From an uncultured Collinsella sp. (GTDB lineage Bacteria; Actinomycetota; Coriobacteriia; Coriobacteriales; Coriobacteriaceae), in contig CAAEVV010000062.1 in the NCBI GenBank assembly GCA_900759565.1, forward strand, positions 1-19,569: 19,569 bases of DNA. Reading direction: 5' to 3'. The number at the start of each line of letters is the position of its first letter. The stretch's first letter is position 1. Of this stretch, positions 13,900-19,569 are shown one piece after another. The notes below the pieces were generated by a model. That model had not been told where the DNA came from and did no database searches. It saw only the letters and a list, made by a program, of their open reading frames with translations. Made by a program: the position numbers and the translations under genes.

Positions 13900-14865
13900 C
13901 TAGCCCGTGTAGCGCTCGCGATAGGTGTTGCGCTTGGGTGCGGAGCCGTGGCTGCCGTGATGACGCGTGCGGCTGGCGGGTGTGTCTTGGGGCTTGCCGC
14001 CGTTGCGCTTGGCGCTCGCCTGCTTGGGCGGGATGCCGCCGCTTTTGAGGACCTGCACCTCGCGGTCGGTGAGCTCGCGCCACGAGCCCTTGGCCACGTC
14101 CTCGAGCTCCAGGCCGGCAAAGTTACAGCGATGCAAGCGGATCACCGGGTGGTGGATCTTGCTCAGCATGCGCTTAACCTGGTTTTTACGACCCTCGCGG
14201 ATGATGACCTCCACGGCGGTGGTACCAGGCTTGACGCCCTGGGGAGCTACGGCCTCGGCCTCGCGTGCGGTGATGACTCGGCAGATTGCCGGCTGGCAGA
14301 GGCCGTCGTCGAGCTCGATGCCGCGACGCAGCGGCGTGAGATCGCGGTCGGACAGACTGCCGTCCACGAGTGCCTGGTAGGTCTTATAGACATGCTTGCT
14401 GGGGTGCAGCAGGTCCTGCGACAGGTCGCCGTCGGTGGTAAAGAGCAAAAGGCCCGTGGTGTCGCGGTCCAGGCGACCCACCGGGAAGAGCCCCGGAAAT
14501 CGGTCGCGCGGAACCAAGTCCGCCACACAGGGGCGCTCCTGCGGGTCGCTCATGGTGGTAAGGTAGCCGGTCGGCTTGTAGAGCATCAGGTACACGGCGC
14601 CCTGGTTGAGCTTGACGGGTATGCCGTCGACCTCGATATGGTCGCGGTCGACATCGACCTTGGTGCCCAGCTCGGTCGCGACCAGCCCGTTGACGGTCAC
14701 GCGGCCGGCGGTCATCAGGTCCTCCGAGCCGCGGCGGCTCGCCACGCCCGCGCGCGCCAAAAAGCGCTGCAGGCGCATGGTGTGCGGGTAGACGGGCTGG
14801 GCGCCGGTTGCGGGTGCTGCGTTGCCCACGGCGTGCGCCTCCCCTGCTTCGTTAGTCCTCGTCAT
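13900..14865 (-). CDS. rluB: Ribosomal large subunit pseudouridine synthase (RluB family)
   Basis: Modifies uridine to pseudouridine, in this family usually in helix 89 of 23S rRNA. Of 321 residues, the first 29 are an extra leader; an S4 RNA-binding domain follows (MRLQRFLARAGVASRR, 30-45), then the catalytic domain with FPVGRLDRDTTGLLLFT (Asp in RLDRD), YQALVDG, and EGRKNQVKRMLSKIHHPV. The tail after about residue 275 is a low-complexity basic stretch (K, R, S, G, P), probably for rRNA contact. ATG 14865 has GGAGG six bases upstream within scpB and overlaps the scpB stop by 14 bases; the alternative ATG at codon 30 has no ribosome binding site. RluE/RluF-like specificity cannot be excluded from sequence alone. 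Confidence 0.93.
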   Translation of the reverse strand: MTRTNEAGEAHAVGNAAPATGAQPVYPHTMRLQRFLARAGVASRRGSEDLMTAGRVTVNGLVATELGTKVDVDRDHIEVDGIPVKLNQGAVYLMLYKPTGYLTTMSDPQERPCVADLVPRDRFPGLFPVGRLDRDTTGLLLFTTDGDLSQDLLHPSKHVYKTYQALVDGSLSDRDLTPLRRGIELDDGLCQPAICRVITAREAEAVAPQGVKPGTTAVEVIIREGRKNQVKRMLSKIHHPVIRLHRCNFAGLELEDVAKGSWRELTDREVQVLKSGGIPPKQASAKRNGGKPQDTPASRTRHHGSHGSAPKRNTYRERYTG

Positions 14866-15580
14866 GCATATCCTCCGAGGTCTCGTCGATGACTAGGGTC
14901 TCCATGTCCTCGACTGCCTCAACATCTTCAACATCGGTATCGAGAAGCTCGCGCTCTTCGTCCAGGTCCTCGGCTTGTTCCTCAAGCGTGGACTGAATAC
15001 TGCGCCCGCTCAGACGCTCGCGGATAAACTGACGTGATTGCTCGTCGGGGGCAAACTGCTCCAGATCGGGCAGATCGCGGGTGGAGCGCAGACCGAACTT
15101 TTCCAAGAAGGCGTTGGTCGTGCCGTAGATGATGGCCTGACCGCGCTGGGGGTCGCGGCCGAGCTCGCGCACCAGACCCTTGTCCACGAGCGACGCGATG
15201 ACGCCGTCGGAATTGACGCCACGGATGCCCTTGACCACCTCGCGCGTCACGGGCTGGTGGTAGGCGATCACGGCTAGGGTTTCGAGTGCCGCCTGCGACA
15301 ACTTTTGCGTGTCCCAGCTCAGCACATAGGCCTCGACTACGTCGTGGTAAGCGGGATGCGTAAACAGGCGCCAACCGCCGGCGACCTCGCGCAGCTGAAA
15401 GCCGCGGTTGGCCTCCTCGTACTCAACCTTGAGCTCGGCGAGCAGCGACGCGCACTCGCCAGGGGCGATATCCAGCGCGCCTGCCAGCGCGGGCGCGCTC
15501 ACCGGGTCGCTCGACACCAGCAGCAGTGCCTCGAGGGCGCCTTTGAGGCTGTTTGCCTCCAGCGTGGAAAGGGTTGACAT
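14852..15580 (-). CDS. scpB: Segregation and condensation protein B
   Basis: Partner of ScpA and SMC in the bacterial condensin complex, which compacts and separates chromosomes. The 242 residues have two winged-helix domains typical of ScpB (KGALEALLLVSSDPVSAPALA near 13; SQAALETLAVIAYHQPVTR and KGIRGVNSDGVIASLVDKGLVRELGR in the second). An unusually acidic C-terminal tail of about 45 residues (EEQAEDLDEERELL, many D and E) is longer than in many homologues. ATG 15580 lies 12 bases after the scpA stop with GGAG between. It overlaps rluB by 14 bases, so translation is likely coupled. Confidence 0.96.
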   Translation of the reverse strand: MSTLSTLEANSLKGALEALLLVSSDPVSAPALAGALDIAPGECASLLAELKVEYEEANRGFQLREVAGGWRLFTHPAYHDVVEAYVLSWDTQKLSQAALETLAVIAYHQPVTREVVKGIRGVNSDGVIASLVDKGLVRELGRDPQRGQAIIYGTTNAFLEKFGLRSTRDLPDLEQFAPDEQSRQFIRERLSGRSIQSTLEEQAEDLDEERELLDTDVEDVEAVEDMETLVIDETSEDMHDED

Positions 15581-15592
15581 GGTTGGTCGCTC

Positions 15593-16405
15593 CTATTCGG
15601 TGAGTTCGGGGCCCTCGCCGGGCACGTATGCCTCGGCGCCCTCGACGCGGTTGATTTGAATGGTTCCAAAGATCTCGTCCTGGCTCAGCGTGAGCGAGCC
15701 GCGCTTGGCGAGCTCGAGCATGGCCAGGAAGGTGACGACGAGCTGCTCGGTGGTGGCGTCGCCGTCCAGCAGCTCGCGGAAGGTGCAGGTTTGGTGCGCC
15801 ATGGTAAAGCGGTCGACCGAGGCCACCGTCAGGTCGAGCGGCACGCGATGCGGTGCCACGTGCTCGGCCTCCAGCAGGAAGGTCTGGCGCTTGCCGTCCA
15901 GGTCGGCGCAGATGACGGCGAGGCCGCGCAGGGTGATGCCGGCCAGGTAGTCGGGCATAAGGCCCAGAAACTCGGGGTCGGGGCCGGCCACACGCGGGTA
16001 CATGCGGCTTTCGGCCTGCATGCGGGCACCGAGGGCTGCCGCCGCGCCCTTAAACTGCTTGTAGGCAATCAGGCGCTGGATCAGGACCTCGCGCAGGGCG
16101 TCGCCGTCGAGCGCACTGAGTTCTTCGAGGTCTTCGTCGAACTCGTCATCGTCGTCATCGGCTTTGCGCGGTGCCTCCTGGGGGACCAACGAGGCGGCCT
16201 TGATGTCCAAAAGGGTTGCCGCGACCAGCAAAAAGTCGCTCGCCACGTCTAAGTCCAGCGCCTCGATGCGTTCGGCCTCGGCAAGGTACTGCTCGGCCAC
16301 CTCGCTGATGGAGATGGCGCCGATATCTACTTTTTGGCGGGTTACCAGCTGCAGCAGCAGGTCGAACGGTCCGCTGTAGACCTGCGTCGACACGCGATAC
16401 GACAT
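15593..16405 (-). CDS. scpA: Segregation and condensation protein A
   Basis: Kleisin subunit of the SMC-ScpAB condensin. The 270 residues show the N-terminal SMC-neck binding part (YSGPFDLLLQLVTRQKVDIGAISISEVAEQYL, about 10-41), DFLLVAATLLDIKAASLVP, an acidic linker (ADDDDDEFDEDLEE), and the C-terminal winged helix (QLVVTFLAMLELAKRGSLTLSQDEIFGTI) that contacts the SMC head. ATG 16405 has AAAGGAGG six bases upstream. The 84-base gap before it is the widest in the run and holds a seven-pair inverted repeat, so a promoter may lie there. Confidence 0.96.
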   Translation of the reverse strand: MSYRVSTQVYSGPFDLLLQLVTRQKVDIGAISISEVAEQYLAEAERIEALDLDVASDFLLVAATLLDIKAASLVPQEAPRKADDDDDEFDEDLEELSALDGDALREVLIQRLIAYKQFKGAAAALGARMQAESRMYPRVAGPDPEFLGLMPDYLAGITLRGLAVICADLDGKRQTFLLEAEHVAPHRVPLDLTVASVDRFTMAHQTCTFRELLDGDATTEQLVVTFLAMLELAKRGSLTLSQDEIFGTIQINRVEGAEAYVPGEGPELTE

Positions 16406-16455
16406 CTTCGACCTCCTTTGACGGCGCCTTCGCGGCGCGGTTTGGGTGCATGTTG

Positions 16456-16474
16456 CGACCGTTTTGCACGGTCG
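16456..16474. repeat. Inverted repeat in the gap before scpA
   Basis: CGACCGT (16456-16462), loop TTTGC and ACGGTCG (16468-16474) form a seven-pair stem in the 84-base gap between the M50 protease and scpA. There is no T-run on either strand, so it is not an ordinary terminator. It could be an operator or an mRNA-processing hairpin. Confidence 0.4.
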
Positions 16475-16489
16475 ACCTGTAAGTTTACC

Positions 16490-17173
16490 CTAGATGCCGG
16501 CGATTGCGAAGTTGAGCAGCCACTCGGCCAGCGGATACACGGTAACGTCGAAATAGCGCCCGATCACATCGATACCGGTCCACATGGGCAGTAGATACAG
16601 CACCAGGATGAGGATGGGCATGGCGTATTGTTGCAGGCGGTAATAGTTGTTGAGCGCCTTGCCCTTGAGGAAGGGCACGATGATCGACGAGCCATCGAGC
16701 GGCGGGATCGGGATGAGGTTAAAGAACGCGAGCGACAGGTTGACCACGATAAACGTGGCGCCGAAGTTCATGATCTGTGACGCCAAGGCAAATGACATGC
16801 TGGTGTAGAGGTTGCCGTATGTCGCATGCATGAGGGCGGCCGCAAGGCATGCCAGCGCGATGTTCGAAGCGGGGCCGGCCGCACTCACCAGGACCTCGTC
16901 GCGCTTGGGGTGCTTGAGGTTGTTGAGGTAGACGGGCACGGGCTTGGCAAAGGCGAACACTGGGCCACCGGCTGCGAGCATGAGCAGCGGCAGGATGATG
17001 GTGCCAAACGGGTCGATATGGTTGAGCGGGTTGAGCGAGACGCGGCCGCGCGAGCGAGCCGTTTTGTCGCCGAGCGCCCAGGCTGCGGCGGCGTGCGCGC
17101 TCTCGTGGATCACGATGCCAACGATGACGGCAACGGCGCTGGCAAGCAGGTTCATGAGGTAGCTGCTGGACAT
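16490..17173 (-). CDS. Site-2 protease family (M50) membrane metalloprotease
   Basis: A 227-residue integral membrane protein with the zinc motif HESAH (H23, E24, H27) in the first transmembrane segment, RVSLNPLNHIDPFGTI, AGPASN (99-104) and the third zinc ligand in PIPPLDGS (D160). At least four hydrophobic segments are visible. There is no PDZ domain, so it resembles the short YwhC-type branch rather than RseP. Substrates are unknown. The gene commonly sits just before scpA in clostridia and relatives. ATG 17173 follows the small membrane gene by nine bases, with a weak GGGGAG-type site in between. Confidence 0.93.
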   Translation of the reverse strand: MSSSYLMNLLASAVAVIVGIVIHESAHAAAAWALGDKTARSRGRVSLNPLNHIDPFGTIILPLLMLAAGGPVFAFAKPVPVYLNNLKHPKRDEVLVSAAGPASNIALACLAAALMHATYGNLYTSMSFALASQIMNFGATFIVVNLSLAFFNLIPIPPLDGSSIIVPFLKGKALNNYYRLQQYAMPILILVLYLLPMWTGIDVIGRYFDVTVYPLAEWLLNFAIAGI

Positions 17174-17182
17174 GGCACTCCC

Positions 17183-17479
17183 CTAGCGGACGCGGCGCGA
17201 GGCGCGCGTGAGCAGGTAGTCAATTACAAACAGGATCACAGCGACGATGGCGTAATCTAAGCGGAACACGCCGCCAAAGGGCGACGTGATGACGCCGTAG
17301 CCGGCGATGGCGCTCGGCAGCGCGCGTGAAAGCTCAACGACAAAGCCTACGATCTGCAGCTTGGCGGTCAGGCCGCTAAAGCACAGCAGCACGGTCATCG
17401 CACTCATAAAAATGCCGCAGATGCGACAGGCGATGGCGATGACGCTCATCGCCACGGCAGTGGCCTTACGAGAGTTCAC
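17183..17479 (-). CDS. Small membrane protein, unknown
   Basis: A 98-residue hydrophobic protein that I do not recognise. It has a strongly hydrophobic N-terminal segment (about 8-38, VAMSVIAIACRICGIF then TVLLCF), a moderately hydrophobic middle (about 43-65) and a clear C-terminal helix (LDYAIVAVILFVIDYLL) before a basic end (TRASRRVR), so two or three membrane spans with the C-terminus probably inside. GTG 17479 is chosen: AGGAG stands seven bases upstream and the start overlaps the ABC-F stop by 14 bases. An alternative ATG at 17449 lacks such a site, and the frame further upstream is antisense-like arginine-rich text inside the ABC-F gene. It is likely co-translated with the ABC-F gene and precedes the M50 protease by nine bases. 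Confidence 0.75.
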   Translation of the reverse strand: MNSRKATAVAMSVIAIACRICGIFMSAMTVLLCFSGLTAKLQIVGFVVELSRALPSAIAGYGVITSPFGGVFRLDYAIVAVILFVIDYLLTRASRRVR

Positions 17480-19499
17480 GCGCGGTCTCCTCTTCGATCT
17501 GGGTGGAAAGCTCGAGCCATTCGTCCTCGAGCTTGGGCAGCTCTTGCTTAAGGCCGTTATATTCCCCCAGCGCGGCGTTGAACTTTTCCTGATCGGCATA
17601 AAGCTCTTCGCTCGCCATCAATTCCATAAGCTCGTCATAGCGGGCGCGCTTTTTGTCGAGCTCCGCCTCGATCTTCTTGAGCTGGTTGCGCACGCCCTTG
17701 AGCTTTTTGTTGAGCGCGGCGCGGGCCTGGGCCTCGGCGCGCTTCTGCTCCTTGGTCTTTTTGCCCTCTGCAGGCTTGGAAACGACGGCGGGCGCATCGG
17801 GTTGGGCCGCGGTGACCTTGGCGGACTTGGCCGTGGCCGGTGTGCTCTCCCCTGCTGCCTCGGCGGCGGCGCGGGCCGCGAGGTCCTCGCGCTTGTAGAG
17901 ATAGTAGTCGTAATTGCCGTCGTAGACCGTGACCTTGCCGTCGCGGATGTCGATGACGCGGTTGGCCACAGCGCGTACTAGGTGCTCGTCGTGGCTGATC
18001 AGCACGATGGTGCCGGGGAAGTTTTGCAGGGCGTTCTCGAGCATGTCCACCGAGTCGATGTCCAGGTGGTTGGTGGGCTCGTCCAGGCACAGAAGCGCCT
18101 CGGGGGCCACGAGCATTTTGGCGAGCGCTAGGCGCGCCTTTTCGCCACCGGAGAGGACGCGAACCTGCTTCTCGATGGAATCGTTGTCGCTAAACAGGAA
18201 GGCGCCCAGCAAGCTGCGCTGCTGCGGCACGGTCCACTTGGGCGTGACGGTGTCGATTTCTTGCAGGACGGTATTGGACTCGGTCATGCCCTCGAGTGCG
18301 TGCTGGGCGTAGTAGGCCACGCCCACGTTGGTGCCCAGGTCCCGGGTGCCGGTGGTGGGCGGCTCCAGGCCGGCGAGGATCTTCATAAGGGTGGACTTGC
18401 CGGCGCCGTTGGGGCCGACGAGCGCCACGTGCTCGCCGCGGTAGAGCTTGAGGTCGATGTCACTGTAGATGTGCTTGTCGCCGTAGGACTTGGAGACGCC
18501 CTCCAGGCCCACGACCATGTCGCCGGAGCGCGGCGGATCGGGGAACTTAAAGTCGATGTGCTTGTGGCCCTCGGGCAGGATGACGAGCTCCTTTTTGATC
18601 TGCTCGATCTTTCGGATGCGCTCCTGAGCCTGCGCTGCCTTGGTGGGCTTGTAGCGGAACTTGTCGACGAAGACCTGCATGTGGGCGATGTCGCGCTCCT
18701 GGGCGGCGCGCTTGGCGCGCATCTGCTCCAGGTTGTCCTCGCGCTGCTTGAGGTAGCTGCTGTAGTTGCCGGTGTAGGTGGTCACGCGACGGTTTTCGAG
18801 TGCGGCGACGTGGTCGACGCAGGCGTCCATGAAGGCGCGGTCGTGGCTGACGATAAGCACGGCACCGTCGTAGTTTGCGATAAAGCCGCGCAGCCACTGG
18901 ACGCTCTCGAGGTCCAGGTGGTTAGTGGGCTCGTCCAGAAGCAGCAGGTCGGGGTGGCGCAGGAAGAGCTTGGCGAGCGCGATGCGCATCTGCCAGCCGC
19001 CCGAGAACTCGGAGCACGGGCGCTCAAAGTCGGTGACCTTAAAGCCCAAGCCGGAAAGGATCTTACGGGCGTTGCTCTCGAGCTCGTAGCCGCCCAGGTG
19101 CTCAAAGCGGTCCTGGACCTGGCCGTACTCGTTGAGGAGCGCGTCGACGTCCTTGCCCTGTTCGGAGAGCTCGGTGATTTGGGCCTGCAGCTCGTTGGCG
19201 CGCTCGCCCATGCGGCGGATTTCCTTGGCGGCGGCCATGACCTCGGCGAGGATGGTGGTGTCCTTTTGCTCCAGGTTAGTTTCCTGCTCTAGGTAGCCCA
19301 CCTGGCAGTCCTTGGCGTACTGGACCTGACCGGCGTCGGGGCTGTCGATGCCCATGATAATCTTGAGCATGGTGGTTTTGCCGGCGCCGTTGGGGCCCAC
19401 GAGCGCAAAGCGCTCGCCGGGGTTGATCTGGAAGGACGCGCCGCTAAAGAGGACGCGCGCGCCGAAGCTTTTTTCGATCTTGTCGACCAGGAGGATCAT
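17466..19499 (-). CDS. ABC-F family ribosome-associated ATPase
   Basis: A soluble protein with two ATP-binding cassettes and no membrane segment, the ABC-F form that acts at the ribosomal E site in translation or antibiotic protection. Of 677 residues, cassette 1 has GPNGAGKT (35-42), signature FSGGW (165-169) and LLLLDEPTNHLD. The interdomain linker spans about 240-320 and includes the usual charged helices (KRAAQERDIAHMQ, YKPTKAAQAQERIRKIEQ). Cassette 2 has GPNGAGKST (362-370), LSGGEK (449-454) and CLDEPTNHLD. After an Ala/Pro/Ser-rich spacer comes a C-terminal coiled coil (about 583-677), as in Uup/YdiF-type housekeeping members. Resistance function is not indicated but cannot be excluded. 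ATG 19499 is preceded by an AGGCGG-like site, and a terminator lies 31 bases upstream. Confidence 0.95.
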   Translation of the reverse strand: MILLVDKIEKSFGARVLFSGASFQINPGERFALVGPNGAGKTTMLKIIMGIDSPDAGQVQYAKDCQVGYLEQETNLEQKDTTILAEVMAAAKEIRRMGERANELQAQITELSEQGKDVDALLNEYGQVQDRFEHLGGYELESNARKILSGLGFKVTDFERPCSEFSGGWQMRIALAKLFLRHPDLLLLDEPTNHLDLESVQWLRGFIANYDGAVLIVSHDRAFMDACVDHVAALENRRVTTYTGNYSSYLKQREDNLEQMRAKRAAQERDIAHMQVFVDKFRYKPTKAAQAQERIRKIEQIKKELVILPEGHKHIDFKFPDPPRSGDMVVGLEGVSKSYGDKHIYSDIDLKLYRGEHVALVGPNGAGKSTLMKILAGLEPPTTGTRDLGTNVGVAYYAQHALEGMTESNTVLQEIDTVTPKWTVPQQRSLLGAFLFSDNDSIEKQVRVLSGGEKARLALAKMLVAPEALLCLDEPTNHLDIDSVDMLENALQNFPGTIVLISHDEHLVRAVANRVIDIRDGKVTVYDGNYDYYLYKREDLAARAAAEAAGESTPATAKSAKVTAAQPDAPAVVSKPAEGKKTKEQKRAEAQARAALNKKLKGVRNQLKKIEAELDKKRARYDELMELMASEELYADQEKFNAALGEYNGLKQELPKLEDEWLELSTQIEEETARELS

Positions 19500-19530
19500 G
19501 GTGCCGCCTTTGACCTTGTGTTCCTATATG

Positions 19531-19558
19531 AAAAAAGGCCCCAACTTGCGTTGGAGCC
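19531..19558 (-). terminator. Rho-independent terminator just upstream of the ABC-F gene
   Basis: On the minus strand GGCTCCAAC, loop GCAA and GTTGGGGCC pair over nine positions (one T-G), followed by TTTTTT. It points the same way as the ABC-F gene and ends 31 bases before its ATG. It either ends the gene beyond the window edge or is an attenuator in the ABC-F leader. The short distance leaves little room for a separate promoter; only a weak CATATA-like box is visible. Confidence 0.85.
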
Positions 19559-19569
19559 TCATTCAATGC

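Noticed and set aside
12679..14892. Long plus-strand open frames opposite plsC, cmk and rluB (392 and 341 codons)
   Set aside because: Antisense shadows produced by high GC at third positions of well-identified genes on the minus strand; composition is repetitive and no motifs appear.
18261..19292. 343-codon plus-strand frame opposite the ABC-F gene
   Set aside because: Mirror of the ABC-F coding frame, rich in V, L, G and A, without any ribosome binding site or family signal.

Overview
The window reads as a chromosomal segment from a high-GC Gram-positive gut-type actinomycete, most likely a Coriobacteriia member close to Collinsella. This rests on the GC-rich coding, the mixed actinobacterial and clostridial gene order (scpA-scpB-rluB-cmk-plsC-ispH, then der-plsY-gpsA) and the protein sequences. 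The genus is an inference, not a database result.

Layout. Bases 1-2220 are an accessory-looking, less GC-rich region carrying one convincing gene, a plus-strand Flp-type pilin precursor (786-1742), plus a few doubtful small ORFs. About 490 bases of non-coding leader sit in front of the pilin gene, with palindromes, a terminator-like hairpin and two mutually exclusive hairpins. At 2261-2337 lies a minus-strand tRNA-Pro(GGG) with its own promoter and terminator; it marks the border. From 2418 to the right edge everything is on the minus strand: ABC-F ATPase, a small membrane protein, an M50 protease, ScpA, ScpB, RluB-type pseudouridine synthase, CMP kinase, PlsC, IspH, a DUF512 radical SAM protein, Der, PlsY, GpsA, Rpe, cysteine desulfurase, Nif3-like protein, a zinc-ribbon coiled-coil protein and CoaBC.

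How the genes work together. The minus-strand run is tightly packed: most junctions overlap or are separated by fewer than 20 bases, and the largest gaps are 84 and 66 bases. It is probably one or a few long transcripts. They join chromosome condensation (ScpAB), ribosome assembly (Der, RluB, ABC-F), phospholipid synthesis (GpsA, PlsY, PlsC), isoprenoid synthesis (IspH), sulfur and cofactor supply (cysteine desulfurase, CoaBC) and central carbon metabolism (Rpe).

The most interesting object is the pilin-like gene. It has an Flp-type prepilin cleavage and helix motif (G followed by E+5 Y+6), a Gly/Ser linker and a C-terminal DUF6273-like domain whose end resembles the variable region of C-type-lectin-fold targets of diversity-generating retroelements. 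A run of nine G residues lies between the start codon and the prepilin cleavage site. Two start codons in different frames (786 and 790) precede the run, so changes in its length would switch or tune expression. The hypothesis is a phase-variable, possibly hypervariable pilus-linked binding protein. No reverse transcriptase or template repeat is present in the window.
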